DNA of 64,000 bases, from contig JADFZT010000001.1 of assembly GCA_015232395.1 (NCBI GenBank), positions 87,744 through 151,743 on the forward strand, read 5' to 3'. The notes under the pieces were generated by a model that did no database searches, was not told the DNA's origin, and worked only from the letters and a program-made list of their open reading frames with translations. The DNA comes from Magnetococcales bacterium (GTDB taxonomy: Bacteria > Pseudomonadota > Magnetococcia > Magnetococcales > JADFZT01). The translations under genes were made by a program, and so were the position numbers. Shown here one piece after another: positions 51,729 through 61,395 of the stretch. Numbering within the stretch: the first letter of the stretch is position 1; each line of letters begins with the position of its first letter.

Positions 51729-52865
51729 TCAGGCGGGAAACAGGCGGGCCAGCAGCGATTGGTAAATTTTGGCCAGCCCCCGCAGATCCACAACCGGGCA
51801 GCGCTCATTCACCTGATGGATGCCCAAGGCGACCAAACCAAACTCCAGGGTCTCCGGGCAATATTGCGAGATAAAACGCGCATCCGATGTCCCGCCACCC
51901 GTGGAAAGCGCCGGTGGATGGCCGGTCGCCTCGGCAATCGCCCCCTGCAACGCTGGCAGCAAACTCTCCCCCCGGGTGCGAAACGGCAATCCCGAAAGGG
52001 TGGTGTTCAACTCATAATCCACCCCGGAGCGATCCAAAACCCCACGAATGATCGTCTCCAACCCTTCCGGCGTCTGTTCGGTGTTAAACCGCACATTGAA
52101 GGTGGCACGTATCTGCCCCGGAATCACATTGCTCAGCCCCCCCGAGGTCAAGCCCGTAAACTGAAAGCTCGACGGCTGAAAATCGGCATTCCCTGCATCC
52201 AAAACAGTCTCAGCCAGCTGCCCCAGGGGTCCAAAAGCGCGATGAATGGGATTATCCGCCAGGTGGGGATAGGCTACATGGCCCTGCACTCCCCGGATCA
52301 CGATCTCGCCGTTCAATGAGCCCCGGCGGCCATTTTTGATCACATCTCCCAGACGCTGGCTACAGGTAGGCTCCCCCACCAGACAGTAGTCCAGCCGCTC
52401 CCCCTTCTCCTTCAGCCAATCGAGAACCCGCCGGGTGCCATCAACGGCATCCCCCTCCTCATCGCCAGTGATCAAAAAAGAGAGGCTCCCCCGCTGGGTA
52501 AAATCGGGCTGCCGGGCGAGAAACCCTTCCACACCGGCCACCATGGCGGCCAGCCCCCCCTTCATATCGCTGATACCCCGGGCGATAATCTCCCCCTCCC
52601 GAATCTCACCACCGAAGGGATCCACCTGCCAAGCGTCCAAATCCCCGGAAGGCACCACATCGGTGTGACCCGCGAAGCAGAGGTTGGGACCGACATCCCC
52701 CAGGCGGGCATAAAAATTATCCACCTCGCCAAAGCGCAAGGGGTGCACCTTAAATCCCAACGCCTGAAGACGTGCCACCACGATCCCCTGGCAGCCGTGA
52801 TCAGCCGGGGTGACAGAAGCCACCCGGACCAACTCCAGGGCCAAATCCAGGGGATCGTGGGCCAT
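51729..52865 (-). CDS. dapE: Succinyl-diaminopimelate desuccinylase
   Basis: 378 aa M20-family zinc hydrolase releasing LL-DAP from N-succinyl-LL-DAP. Zinc ligands lie in FAGHTDVVPSGD and TGDEEGDAVDG (catalytic Glu); GRRGSLNGEIVIRGVQGHVAYPH is the dimerisation/substrate region; STGGGTSDARFI is near the end. Its ATG follows the dapD stop with no gap (TAGATG), so translation is coupled. Confidence 0.96.
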   Translation of the reverse strand: MAHDPLDLALELVRVASVTPADHGCQGIVVARLQALGFKVHPLRFGEVDNFYARLGDVGPNLCFAGHTDVVPSGDLDAWQVDPFGGEIREGEIIARGISDMKGGLAAMVAGVEGFLARQPDFTQRGSLSFLITGDEEGDAVDGTRRVLDWLKEKGERLDYCLVGEPTCSQRLGDVIKNGRRGSLNGEIVIRGVQGHVAYPHLADNPIHRAFGPLGQLAETVLDAGNADFQPSSFQFTGLTSGGLSNVIPGQIRATFNVRFNTEQTPEGLETIIRGVLDRSGVDYELNTTLSGLPFRTRGESLLPALQGAIAEATGHPPALSTGGGTSDARFISQYCPETLEFGLVALGIHQVNERCPVVDLRGLAKIYQSLLARLFPA

Positions 52866-53717
52866 CTAAAATTCCCGCAGCAGTTCGTTGATGGCGGTTT
52901 TGGAGCGGGTACGGGCGTCCACGGTCTTCACGATCACGGCACAGTAGAGATTGGGACCGGGAGAGCCGTCGGGGAGGGGTTTGCCGGGCAGGGTTCCGGG
53001 CACCACCACCGAATAGGGAGGCACATATCCCCGATGAATCAAGCCCGTTGTGCGATCAACGATGGGGGTGGAGGCCCCGAGATAAACCCCCATGGAGAGC
53101 ACCGAACCCTCACCGACGATCACCCCTTCGGCCACCTCGGAGCGGGCGCCGATGAAGCAGTTGTCTTCGATAATCACCGGATTGGCTTGCAGTGGCTCCA
53201 GCACCCCGCCAATACCTGCGCCGCCGGAGATGTGGTTGTTTTTACCGATCTGGGCACAGGAGCCCACCGTGGCCCAGGTGTCGATCATGGAACCGGAATC
53301 CACATAAGCGCCGATGTTGGCATAGGAGGGCATGAGCACCACACCCGGGGCGATATAGACCCCCTTGCGCACGGTGGCGGTAGGCACCACCCGAAAGCCC
53401 CCCTGGCGAAAGCGGGCTTCGTCCCAGCCGCTGAATTTCAGGGGCACCTTGTCAAAATGGGGGGCTCCGCCACCGGGAATCACGACATTGTCGTGGAGCT
53501 TGAAAAAGAGCAAAACCGCTTTTTTAACCCACTGGTTCACCACCCAGCCGTGGGTAGCATCGGCGTGGTCGGGATTTTTTTCCGCCACCCGCAGTGCACC
53601 GGAATCCATCCCTTCGATGGCTTCCAGCACGGCATCCCGCACAGCGCCTTGGGTCTGGGGGTTGTAGTCGGCCCGGTTTTCCCAGGCTTGTTCGATGGTG
53701 GTTTGCAGTTCAGACAT
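52866..53717 (-). CDS. dapD: Tetrahydrodipicolinate N-succinyltransferase
   Basis: 283 aa trimeric left-handed beta-helix enzyme using succinyl-CoA. Hexapeptide repeats occupy the middle ([60 protein letters not shown]). The N-terminal helical domain ends with the conserved [17 protein letters not shown]. It directly precedes dapE. Together with dapC upstream it gives the succinylase branch of lysine and meso-DAP synthesis. Confidence 0.97.
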   Translation of the reverse strand: MSELQTTIEQAWENRADYNPQTQGAVRDAVLEAIEGMDSGALRVAEKNPDHADATHGWVVNQWVKKAVLLFFKLHDNVVIPGGGAPHFDKVPLKFSGWDEARFRQGGFRVVPTATVRKGVYIAPGVVLMPSYANIGAYVDSGSMIDTWATVGSCAQIGKNNHISGGAGIGGVLEPLQANPVIIEDNCFIGARSEVAEGVIVGEGSVLSMGVYLGASTPIVDRTTGLIHRGYVPPYSVVVPGTLPGKPLPDGSPGPNLYCAVIVKTVDARTRSKTAINELLREF

Positions 53718-53920
53718 CCGTTTTCCTTAAACTCCCTGTAATACGTGTCTCTTCATCCGGCAGCGCTCTGTCCATTACAGGGAGCCCTGACTTGGTTAAA
53801 GAGGGTTCGAAGCCAGTTTTTTTTAAGAGGACTGGCCTATTGAAAAAAATGTTTAAATCCAACGATCGAAGAACAATTTCCAGCACCAAACTCCGTCATA
53901 ACGCCTGGAATGCTCTCCTC

Positions 53921-55153
53921 TCAGCCGCTCATCTCCCGGGCCAGGCGGGCAATGCGCTCCATCGCCTGACGGTTTTCATCGAGAGTCGCCACCAACGCCA
54001 CCCGGATGAAGGGATCTCCGGGATTTTCCCCGGGGGCACATCCGGGGCAGCCCTTGACCGCCGGGCGGCCCAGATAACCACCGGGCAGCACCCGCACACG
54101 GTATTGCTCGAACAACTGCCGGGCAAAAGCCTCTCCCCCCCCCGGCACTTTAAGCCAGAGATAAAAACCGGCATCGGGACGCATCACCGGCAATACCGGA
54201 GAGAGAATTTCCAGAGCTGTTGCCAATTTTTCCCGGTAGAGCGCCCGGTTTTGTTCCACATGGCTCTCATCGGCCCAGGCGGCGACGGCGGCCTGCTGTA
54301 TGAAGGGAGGGGTGGCGCAGCCGGTATAGGTGCGCAAACGAAAATAATCGGCCAGCACCCCGGCATCCCCCGCCACAAAACCGCTGCGAGCCCCCGGCAT
54401 GTTGGAGCGTTTGGAGAGGGAGTTGAAGGCCAGGCAGCGGCTGAAATCAACCCGCCCCAAACCATAAGCGGCTTCCAGAATGCCTGGCGGGGGTTGCTCA
54501 TCCCAAATTTCGGAATAGCACTCATCCGAGGCGAGAATAAAATCGTGCCGCTCGGCCAGGGCAATCAACCTTTGCAGCTGCTCCAGGGAGTAGACTGAGC
54601 CCGTGGGGTTGGAAGGGGTGCACAGATAGGCGATCCGGGTGCGACCAAGCAGCTCCTCCGGGAGGGATTCATAGTCGGGGAGGAAGTGGTTTTCAGCGGT
54701 GGCCTCTACCAGTACCGGTTCGGCCCCGGCCATGTGGGCCGCCCCTTCATAGATCTGATAAAAAGGATTGGGCATCAGCACGACAGGGGGGGGGGCCTCA
54801 TTCCCCTCCCTTCCCACCACCGCCTGGGTAATGGAAAAAAGCGCCTCTCGGGTACCGTTGACCGGCAACAGATGCCGCTCCACATCCAGATGGCCTTCCG
54901 GCAGTTGATAGCGCCTCTCGATCCATGCCGCCACCCCCTGCCGCAGGGGCAACCCCCCCCGGGTGGAGGGATAGTGGGCGAGACCGTCCAGGGCCTGGGT
55001 CAGCGCTTCCCGGATAAAGGGGGCCACCGGGTGACGGGGTTCACCGATGGCGATATCGATGGGACCATATTCACCACGGGGCTCAACACCTTTGAGGAGT
55101 TTGCCCAATTTTTCGAAAGGGTAGGGGTGCAAACGCTTCAGACGTGGGTTCAT
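53921..55153 (-). CDS. dapC: Succinyldiaminopimelate aminotransferase
   Basis: 410 aa class I/II PLP aminotransferase of the DapC subgroup. The N-terminal NPRLKRLHPYPFEKL is characteristic. The PLP lysine is in FNSLSKRSNMPGARSGFVAG, with NPTGSVY and SDECYSEIW as cofactor-binding segments. It overlaps the upstream M14 peptidase gene by 4 bp (ATGA). A 203-bp gap without a gene separates it from dapD. It supplies N-succinyl-LL-2,6-diaminopimelate for DapE. Confidence 0.94.
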   Translation of the reverse strand: MNPRLKRLHPYPFEKLGKLLKGVEPRGEYGPIDIAIGEPRHPVAPFIREALTQALDGLAHYPSTRGGLPLRQGVAAWIERRYQLPEGHLDVERHLLPVNGTREALFSITQAVVGREGNEAPPPVVLMPNPFYQIYEGAAHMAGAEPVLVEATAENHFLPDYESLPEELLGRTRIAYLCTPSNPTGSVYSLEQLQRLIALAERHDFILASDECYSEIWDEQPPPGILEAAYGLGRVDFSRCLAFNSLSKRSNMPGARSGFVAGDAGVLADYFRLRTYTGCATPPFIQQAAVAAWADESHVEQNRALYREKLATALEILSPVLPVMRPDAGFYLWLKVPGGGEAFARQLFEQYRVRVLPGGYLGRPAVKGCPGCAPGENPGDPFIRVALVATLDENRQAMERIARLAREMSG

Positions 55154-56301
55154 GGTGTTTTTGAGCCGACAGTCACATCCCCACCCTTCTGGGCCACATC
55201 GATTCCCTCGTTGGCAGCCTTGAAGGTTCTGTCGTGGGCTTGATTGGGGTCAAAAATATTGCCTCTGAGCCACCCCACCAGATCCCGCCAGATCCGTCGC
55301 TGCTCCCCTCTGGATGGCATAATTCCTGCGTAGCTCAGTTCAATGGTGATAATGGGAATTTGTTCCTGAACACCCGCAAAACGCCCCAGGGAACCGGGGT
55401 AGGTGCCCATCAGATCCAGATGCAAATGGCCCAGTTTTTTCGGTGGTTTGGGCCGATGGCCGTCAAAGTCCAGGAGCCCCAGGGGAGCATGTATCGAGAT
55501 GATGACATGGGGCTTGAAGCGCACGATCTCTTCAGCCAGCCATCGGGACTCAGGCTCACTCAAAGGGGCTTGACCGGGATAGCGGCGGGGATCTCGGCCC
55601 GTACGGCGGACCCAATAGTCCCGGGACTCTTCCAACCAGTTGAAGGTGGGAAAGTTGCGGTTGAGATCCACCCCGTTGGCATTCATGCGTTGGGATCTTT
55701 TTTGCAACAGGCCGTCGGGATTGACCAGGGGTAAAACCCGCCAATGAAACAGACCGGAATGATAACGGTCCAATGTTTGCATCCATTTAAAGGCAATACT
55801 GACCGAGGAGTATTCATCACCGTGGATTCCCCCCAATACCATCACCCGGGCCTGGGGTTCACGGTTGGAAAGCGGCGGATACTCTTTCAGGGCCAGCGCC
55901 AGACCATTGACGGATTGATAACCGGTCGGGCGCAGATCGGCAGCATGACAGCTCTCGGGAGAGACACTTCCCAGCTTACGACCGATCTTTTGGCAGAGTG
56001 CCTGAACCGACCCCTCTCCCGTAACCGGGGAAATGGGAAGGGTCACGCTCCTGCCGGAAAATTTTTGGCCGGAATCGGTTTTTTTGACGGTTTGGGGACT
56101 GGCATTGGCCAGAGTCGCCTTTTCCACCATATCCCGAACCCCCTCCGTGGTGATGACGGAGGTATCGTGAACAGAACGGGAGGGACCAGCCCAGGAGGCA
56201 TCCGTCCCAACAAATACGCTAACTGCAAGCAGCGTAAGGAAAATATAACGCTTGATGGAAAGGGTCTTACTGAAAAACCCTTCCGGGTGGGATCGGTTCA
56301 T
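55150..56301 (-). CDS. M14-family zinc carboxypeptidase (MpaA-like murein peptide amidase)
   Basis: 383 aa from ATG 56301, chosen because GGGAG lies five bases upstream; ATG 56334 has none. There is a hydrophobic signal segment at residues about 17-38. Zinc motif GGIHGDEYSSV (HxxE), then VNPDGL, VDLNRNFPTFNW, HAPLGLLDFDG and the catalytic Glu in TIELSYAG. MpaA cleaves gamma-D-Glu-DAP bonds of murein peptides. The signal implies a periplasmic location, unlike cytoplasmic E. coli MpaA. Overlap with dapC ties peptide cleavage to DAP supply. Confidence 0.88.
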   Translation of the reverse strand: MNRSHPEGFFSKTLSIKRYIFLTLLAVSVFVGTDASWAGPSRSVHDTSVITTEGVRDMVEKATLANASPQTVKKTDSGQKFSGRSVTLPISPVTGEGSVQALCQKIGRKLGSVSPESCHAADLRPTGYQSVNGLALALKEYPPLSNREPQARVMVLGGIHGDEYSSVSIAFKWMQTLDRYHSGLFHWRVLPLVNPDGLLQKRSQRMNANGVDLNRNFPTFNWLEESRDYWVRRTGRDPRRYPGQAPLSEPESRWLAEEIVRFKPHVIISIHAPLGLLDFDGHRPKPPKKLGHLHLDLMGTYPGSLGRFAGVQEQIPIITIELSYAGIMPSRGEQRRIWRDLVGWLRGNIFDPNQAHDRTFKAANEGIDVAQKGGDVTVGSKTP

Positions 56302-56602
56302 GTGGCTCCCGCCTCTGGGTGAAAAGGGATTCATTTTTGGGATCAGTGTGATATGATCGCCCTTTCTACGGCACTCGGGAAAAACAAGTCAAACAGATAA
56401 CTGCGTCACCCCCCCCTGCGGGAACAGAATCCTCTACGTGAAGGACGGTGTTGTGCAGGGTTTGGAAATTCGAGATGGAATGACTTTTTTGGGGAACCTT
56501 CCCCAACGCCACCCGCTCCAAACCCGGGTGACACAAAACAACGCCGATTTGACACAGTCGGCCCCGGATTCGTCAAGTGGTGACTCTACGGGCGCAAAAA
56601 AA
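56302..56602. other. Divergent intergenic region
   Basis: 301 bp between the M14 and M15 peptidase genes, transcribed apart. It contains AT-rich GATCAGTGTGATATGATCGC near 56340, a plausible promoter. The reading frame of the M15 gene is open upstream to 56438 but without a signal-peptide-compatible start. Confidence 0.4.
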
Positions 56603-57448
56603 ATGAAAAGACGAGACTTCATAAAAGCAATCGGATTGGGGGTGGCAGGAAATTGCCTCACCACTCCGGCCTTTGCAGGATACTCCAGGCGGCCTCCGGT
56701 CATCGCACCCAAGCCCCGGAACGAACAGGTATCCACATACTTGCGTAAAATGCGGGAATTCGACCGGGATCACTCCACCGACGTTTTTCTCAGTCAGAAA
56801 AAATTCCGCATTCTTACCTCCACCAAACGGCGGCTGGAAAAAATCCAGTCTACCATCGGTCACGCCAATTTTCATCTCCTCGATTTTGACGATGCCCTGA
56901 AGGCAGCCAACCGCTTTTCCGATGTCGGCTCCTTTCTGCCGGAAGAGTTGGATCTCCTGGAGATGGTTTTTTACGAATCAGCCACTGAATATGGCTTCTA
57001 TGGCGAAAAACCGATCAAAAATCTAACCGACCGAATCCCCAAGCGGGAAGTGGTCAAAATCCCCGGATCAGGCAATTTTCTCTACAAAGGGCTGCCTTTA
57101 CGCACCTATTATTCCGTCAAAAAAGAGCTGGGTGACAAGATCGTTCTCACCTCCGGTGTACGGGGAGTCTCCAAGCAGTTCATGCTCTTTTTGCGAAAAA
57201 CCTACGAAAGCGGCGGCAATCTCTCCCGCGCCTCCCGCTCTCTGGCTCCCCCAGGCTATTCGTTCCACGGCATCAGCGACTTTGACGTGGGCCAAAAGGG
57301 CTTTGGGGCTGCCAACTTTACCTCACGCTTTATCACCACAGACGTCTATAAGCGCTTGGTGGAGCTGGGCTATCTGCAACTACGCTATCCCCGGGACAAC
57401 CTCCTTGGGGTCCGCTTTGAGCCCTGGCATATCAAGGTCAACACCTAA
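56603..57448 (+). CDS. D-alanyl-D-alanine carboxypeptidase, M15B (VanY-like)
   Basis: 281 aa from ATG 56603. A Tat-type signal opens it (MKRRDFIKAIGLGVAGNCLT) with cleavage after AFA. The C-terminal M15 domain has the metal motif GYSFHGISDFDVG (SxHxxGxAxD-like, with Ser in place of Ala) near residue 220 and EPWHIKV near 273, the VanY/DacB zinc-binding His. It trims terminal D-Ala from periplasmic peptidoglycan peptides. Its position opposite the M14 peptidase and dap genes fits a cell-wall turnover role. Confidence 0.87.
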   Translation: MKRRDFIKAIGLGVAGNCLTTPAFAGYSRRPPVIAPKPRNEQVSTYLRKMREFDRDHSTDVFLSQKKFRILTSTKRRLEKIQSTIGHANFHLLDFDDALKAANRFSDVGSFLPEELDLLEMVFYESATEYGFYGEKPIKNLTDRIPKREVVKIPGSGNFLYKGLPLRTYYSVKKELGDKIVLTSGVRGVSKQFMLFLRKTYESGGNLSRASRSLAPPGYSFHGISDFDVGQKGFGAANFTSRFITTDVYKRLVELGYLQLRYPRDNLLGVRFEPWHIKVNT

Positions 57449-57468
57449 GCTTCGTTCAATTCGAAATC

Positions 57469-57506
57469 CACTCCCGGCGCCAGCCTTACCCAAAGCGCCG
57501 GGAGTG
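57469..57506. terminator. Perfect 12-bp inverted repeat after the M15 gene
   Basis: CACTCCCGGCGC and GCGCCGGGAGTG are separated by 14 bases, 21 bp after the stop. There is no T-run, so it may be a Rho-assisted end or an RNA-stability hairpin. Confidence 0.5.
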
Positions 57507-57689
57507 ATTTCAGTTGAGCGGCCCGCCCCTCTGACACTCTACTAAAGCACCCCTCTACCCCACCTTCCCAGCCATAACCGATTCCACTGATCTGCCCCAA
57601 GTTAACCCCACCCCAATGGCTTGTCTTGCCATCGTCCGTGTCTAGAATATAGTCGTTCCTTTTGGGAATGTTTTGGGGATGGCACATCG

Positions 57690-58056
57690 TATAGCAGTTC
57701 TATCTCAAAATTGGACACTCTTCCCTGACTCGTCATCCCCGCGAAGGCGGGGATCCAGGGGACGATCCGCTCAAGCCGGGAAAGGGCAAGCCCGTCATCC
57801 CCGCGAAGGCGGGGATCCAGGGGACGATCCGCTCAAACCGGGAAAGGGCAAGCCCGTCATCCCCGCGAAGGCGGGGATCCAGGGAGTTGATGGTTGCCCT
57901 CAAGGAAAAACCAAATCTTCAAGAAAGGCCGGTATTTTGCTGAAAGTGATGCAAGATTTGGAAAGGTTTGCGCCAAACTCCCTGGATTCCCGCATTCGCG
58001 AGAATGACGACAAAAATGCAATGGCATATGTCCAATTCTTGATTTGAATGGCTATA
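57690..58056 (-). repeat. Family A MITE-like repeat, copy 5, expanded
   Basis: Reversed relative to the others: TATAGCAGTTCTATCTC at the left and TGAATGGCTATA at the right. The right-end palindrome (CGTCATCCCCGCGAAGGCGG) occurs three times at 57731, 57793 and 57855, an exact 62-bp period with nearly identical 32-bp spacers. This makes it the longest copy (367 bp). Confidence 0.9.
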
Positions 58057-58074
58057 GTCTCTTTGACAATAAAA

Positions 58075-58214
58075 CCAAGACCTTGGGGCTGCGCCCCAAA
58101 CCCGCTGGAGTTGGTAAGGCAAAATCAAAAGATAAGATCAAAAGATAAACCGTGGGCTCTGCCCACACCCGGTAGGGGGATAATCCCCCTACACCCCTAA
58201 TAGTAAAATCAAAA
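58075..58214 (+). repeat. Family B hairpin repeat, copy 4
   Basis: CCTTGGGGCTGCGCCCCAA hairpin, AT-rich AAAATCAAAAGATAAGATC tract, hairpins GTGGGCTCTGCCCAC and GGGGGATAATCCCCC, then CACCCCTAATAGTA. It has the same order as copy 3 and lies 12 bp from family A copy 5 and about 55 bp before folK. Confidence 0.75.
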
Positions 58215-58267
58215 GCAAAAGATGCATATATCTGATCCACGCATTTTCCAACCCAAAAGCCATCCCT

Positions 58268-58789
58268 GTGAATAGCATCACTGCCTGGATCGGCCTGGGA
58301 GCTAACCTGGGAAAACCCCAAAAAACCCTCACCAACGCTCTCAAAGCCCTCAACAACACCCCCAACATTCAACTCCGCCAATACTCCAACCTCTATCGCA
58401 GCGAACCCGTGGGAAGCCCCAAGGGAGTACCCTGGTATCTCAACGGCGTCTGCCAGATCGAAACCACCATCGATCCCCACGATCTACTGAATATATTGCA
58501 AAAAATCGAAGCCAGCCAAGGACGTGACCGCACCAGGGAAACGCGCTGGGGAGCCCGCACCCTGGATCTGGATCTGCTGCTCTATGGCAACCACATCATT
58601 GATACACCCACCCTCATCATACCCCACCCCCGATGGCACCTGCGCCGCTTCGTACTCCACCCCCTGGCAGAGCTGGCCCCTGAGCTGATTCACCCCCTGC
58701 TGGGTAAAAGTGTTGACACCCTTTGCGCAAGTGTCGATGATCCCTCCCGGGTAATCCGGCTGCCGAAGTGGAATCCGACCCTGTTTTAA
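58268..58789 (+). CDS. folK: 2-amino-4-hydroxy-6-hydroxymethyldihydropteridine pyrophosphokinase
   Basis: 173 aa, GTG start at 58268. It transfers pyrophosphate from ATP to the pterin in folate synthesis. Signatures: WIGLGANLGKPQKTL, YRSEPVGSPKG, FLNxxx-like YLNGVCQIET and the HPPK motif RWGARTLDLDLLLYG with the Mg-binding Asp pair, then PHPRWHLRRFVLHPLAEL. It heads the folK-panB-panC-panD run. The first 250 bp are notably A/C-rich on the coding strand. Confidence 0.95.
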   Translation: MNSITAWIGLGANLGKPQKTLTNALKALNNTPNIQLRQYSNLYRSEPVGSPKGVPWYLNGVCQIETTIDPHDLLNILQKIEASQGRDRTRETRWGARTLDLDLLLYGNHIIDTPTLIIPHPRWHLRRFVLHPLAELAPELIHPLLGKSVDTLCASVDDPSRVIRLPKWNPTLF

Positions 58790-58984
58790 AAGGGCGGATA
58801 TCTGAATCCTTCCAGGCCATAGCTTGCCCAACACAATCACCCTTTTGCCTGGATCGACCCCAATGCTGGTGGGCCGGGACAATCCCATAACCCTGACGGG
58901 AAACCTCTCCCCGATGGATTCTGCCGGAATCGATTTTTGGTTCCCGGGAAGCCCTGCGCCCGCCAAAACCGAAGGAAATCCGAC

Positions 58985-59782
58985 ATGACCCGGCGGGTCA
59001 CCCTACCTGATTTGATCGCCATGAAGGGGGAACGGAAGATTGTTTCCGTGACCGCTTACGACTTTTCCTTTGCCCGTCTTTTGGACCGGGCCAATATAGA
59101 TATATTGCTGGTGGGAGACTCCCTGGGCATGGTCATTCAGGGCCACGACACCACCTTGCCGGTCACCCTGGATGAGATGATCTATCACACCCGTGCAGTG
59201 GCTCGAGGGGCAGAGCGGGCGTTGGTGGTGTGCGACCTGCCCTTTGGTGATTATCAATCCAGCCCTGAAGCCGCCATGGCCAGTTCAGCCCGGGCGATGA
59301 AGGAGGGGGCTTGTCACGCCGTCAAGCTCGAAGGGGGAGAGCACATGGCGGAAACCATTCGCTTTCTCACCACCCGGGGAATACCCGTCATGGGCCATGT
59401 AGGCCTCACCCCCCAATCAGTCCACGCCTTTGGAGGATTTCGAATGCAGGGGCGGGGAGAGGCTGGGGAGCAGGTGATGGCCGATGCTTTGGCTGTGGCC
59501 GAAGCGGGAGCGGGGCTGCTGATTCTGGAGGGCATTCCAGCCCCCCTCGCGACTCATATCACCCAAAGAGTCCACATCCCCACCATCGGCATCGGCGCTG
59601 GTCCCGATTGTGATGGCCAGGTCTTGGTCCTCTACGATCTCCTGGGCCTTTTTGAGGGAGTCGCGCCCAAATTTGTCAAGCATTACCTGGAGGGAGGCAG
59701 CCTGGTGGGGGAGGCGGTCAATCGCTTTGCCGAAGAGGTGAGGGAGGGGCGGTTTCCTGGTCCGGAGCACACATCCTCCTGA
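58985..59782 (+). CDS. panB: 3-methyl-2-oxobutanoate hydroxymethyltransferase
   Basis: 265 aa from ATG 58985 (AAGGAA upstream). It makes ketopantoate from alpha-ketoisovalerate and methylene-THF. TIM-barrel signatures: SVTAYDFSFARLLD, VGDSLGMVIQGHDTTLPVTL (Mg-binding Asp), VKLEGGEHMAETI, GHVGLTPQSVHAFGGFRMQG, ILEGIPAPLA (catalytic Glu) and GIGAGPDCDGQVLV. It follows folK by about 195 bp and precedes panC. Confidence 0.97.
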   Translation: MTRRVTLPDLIAMKGERKIVSVTAYDFSFARLLDRANIDILLVGDSLGMVIQGHDTTLPVTLDEMIYHTRAVARGAERALVVCDLPFGDYQSSPEAAMASSARAMKEGACHAVKLEGGEHMAETIRFLTTRGIPVMGHVGLTPQSVHAFGGFRMQGRGEAGEQVMADALAVAEAGAGLLILEGIPAPLATHITQRVHIPTIGIGAGPDCDGQVLVLYDLLGLFEGVAPKFVKHYLEGGSLVGEAVNRFAEEVREGRFPGPEHTSS

Positions 59783-59879
59783 TGAAGAAACGTCTATGGG
59801 GGACGTGAAAAAGGCTGACCGGCAGGACTGGAAAGAGTCTGCCAACGATCCGATCTGGATGCACCAGGATGGAATCGAT

Positions 59880-60725
59880 ATGAAATTTTTTGAAAAACAG
59901 CACGACCTCTCCCTCTGGGTGGATCGCTGCCGGGGTGCTTCTGAGAGTGTCGGTTTTGTCCCCACCATGGGAGGGCTCCATGAAGGACACCTGAGCCTGA
60001 TCCGGGCGGCCAAAGAAAAGTGTGACCGGGTGGTGGCGTCGATCTTCGTCAACCCCACCCAGTTTGGTCCGGGGGAAGATTTCGAACGCTATCCCAGGGA
60101 GTTGCAGCAAGATCGGGAATTGCTTGCCGGGGCTGGATGTGATGGACTCTTCTATCCCACGGTGGAAGAAATCTATCCCCAGGGGCATCAAACCCGGGTA
60201 TCGGTGGAGCCTTTGGGGTCTCAGTTGTGCGGCGCTTTTCGACCCGGCCATTTTGAAGGTGTGGCGACGGTGGTGACTGTTTTGTTGAATCTTGTGCGTC
60301 CCCATCGTATCTTTCTTGGCCTGAAGGACTACCAGCAATTTATCCTGCTACGCCAGATGGTCGGGGATTTGGGGCTGGGAGTGGTGGTGGAAGGGGTGTC
60401 GACGGTGCGGGAAGCCGACGGTTTGGCCCTCTCCAGTCGCAACCGCTATCTCGATCGGGAAGGTCGGGAACGGGCCTTGGGGCTTTATCGGGCCATGGAG
60501 GCTGTCAGTGAAGCCTGGCAGGGGGGAGAACGCAATCCTGAGGCCCTGGAAGGGGTTGGTCGTCAGGTTTTGGTTGCATCGGGAATTGATCGCATTGATT
60601 ATGTAGCGGTGCGAGACTCCCGGACGCTGGGGCCCTGGAATCTGGACAGCACATCACCACAGCTACTGATCGCAGCCTTTGTGGATGGCGTACGCCTCAT
60701 CGACAACCGGCTGTTAACTTCGTGA
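59880..60725 (+). CDS. panC: Pantothenate synthetase
   Basis: 281 aa from ATG 59880, with AGGATGG upstream; open codons back to 59796 do not fit the family. It ligates pantoate and beta-alanine via a pantoyl-adenylate. HIGH-type motif PTMGGLHEGHLSLI, FVNPTQFGPGEDFERYPR, FLGLKDYQQFILLRQMV and LALSSRNRYL (KMSKS-like SSR). The usual MGALH is MGGLH here. It is 97 bp after panB and 24 bp before panD. Confidence 0.96.
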   Translation: MKFFEKQHDLSLWVDRCRGASESVGFVPTMGGLHEGHLSLIRAAKEKCDRVVASIFVNPTQFGPGEDFERYPRELQQDRELLAGAGCDGLFYPTVEEIYPQGHQTRVSVEPLGSQLCGAFRPGHFEGVATVVTVLLNLVRPHRIFLGLKDYQQFILLRQMVGDLGLGVVVEGVSTVREADGLALSSRNRYLDREGRERALGLYRAMEAVSEAWQGGERNPEALEGVGRQVLVASGIDRIDYVAVRDSRTLGPWNLDSTSPQLLIAAFVDGVRLIDNRLLTS

Positions 60726-60749
60726 AGTGAATGGAGAAAAATTGGGCAG

Positions 60750-61130
60750 ATGGACCTCAATCTGTTAAAATGCAAAATTCATCGAGCGACAGTCTCCGAA
60801 GTCCAACTGGACTACGAGGGATCCTGCGCCATCGATGAGGCTTTGATGGAAGCAGCTGGACTCCACGAATATGAACAGGTGCATCTCTGGAACATCAACA
60901 ACGGAGAGCGATTCACCACCTACGTCATTCGCGGAGAGCGCGACAGTGGCATGATCTCCGTCAATGGAGCTGCCGCTCACAAAGCCAACCAGGGGGATCT
61001 GTTGATCATCGCCGCCTTTGCCCGCATGAGTGAGGCCGAGGCCGAGGTATTCGCCCCAAAACTGGTATATGTGGATGGGGCCAACCGGATTGTCCGGATC
61101 GGCCACGCCATTCCGGCACAAGCAGCCTGA
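60750..61130 (+). CDS. panD: Aspartate 1-decarboxylase proenzyme
   Basis: 126 aa. It makes beta-alanine for PanC. The self-cleavage site Gly24-Ser25 (YEGSCAID) generates the pyruvoyl group. It has the conserved N-terminal [29 protein letters not shown]-like [14 protein letters not shown], and [19 protein letters not shown]. It completes the pan set, so the window supplies three of the four enzymes of pantothenate synthesis (panE is absent). Confidence 0.97.
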   Translation: MDLNLLKCKIHRATVSEVQLDYEGSCAIDEALMEAAGLHEYEQVHLWNINNGERFTTYVIRGERDSGMISVNGAAAHKANQGDLLIIAAFARMSEAEAEVFAPKLVYVDGANRIVRIGHAIPAQAA

Positions 61131-61149
61131 CCCGAACACCGTTGGGACC

Positions 61150-61395
61150 ATGAGCGCTCGCCGCTTTCGACCGTCATCCAATCTGGATTTTTCCGACCGT
61201 TCCGGTGGTCGCTTTATGCGCTCCCGGTGGAAATTTCTGCCTGTCATTCTGGTTCTGCTGGCGCTGGTCACAGTTGGGGTCAGAGGATGTGGTGGCGATG
61301 ATGAAGAGGCCATGGAAACGATCACCCCTGGTGAAAGTGACACAGCCGCAAAGCCGACCCTGCGTTACGAGCGCCTGATTCCACCCAAACAGTGA
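61150..61395 (+). CDS. Small hypothetical membrane protein
   Basis: 81 aa from ATG 61150, 20 bp after panD. One transmembrane segment (KFLPVILVLLALVTVGVRG, residues about 28-46) has a basic N-terminal side and is followed by CGGDDEEAMETI, so the acidic C-terminus would be periplasmic. There is no lipobox in a cleavable context. Its stop overlaps the GTG start of the next gene (GTGA), tying it to the TPR protein. Function is unknown. Confidence 0.65.
   Translation: MSARRFRPSSNLDFSDRSGGRFMRSRWKFLPVILVLLALVTVGVRGCGGDDEEAMETITPGESDTAAKPTLRYERLIPPKQ

Noticed and set aside
57731-57884. Palindromic 30-bp repeats with 32-bp spacers looking like a small CRISPR array
   Set aside because: The spacers are nearly identical to each other, the repeat is the family A palindrome found across the window, and no cas gene is present.
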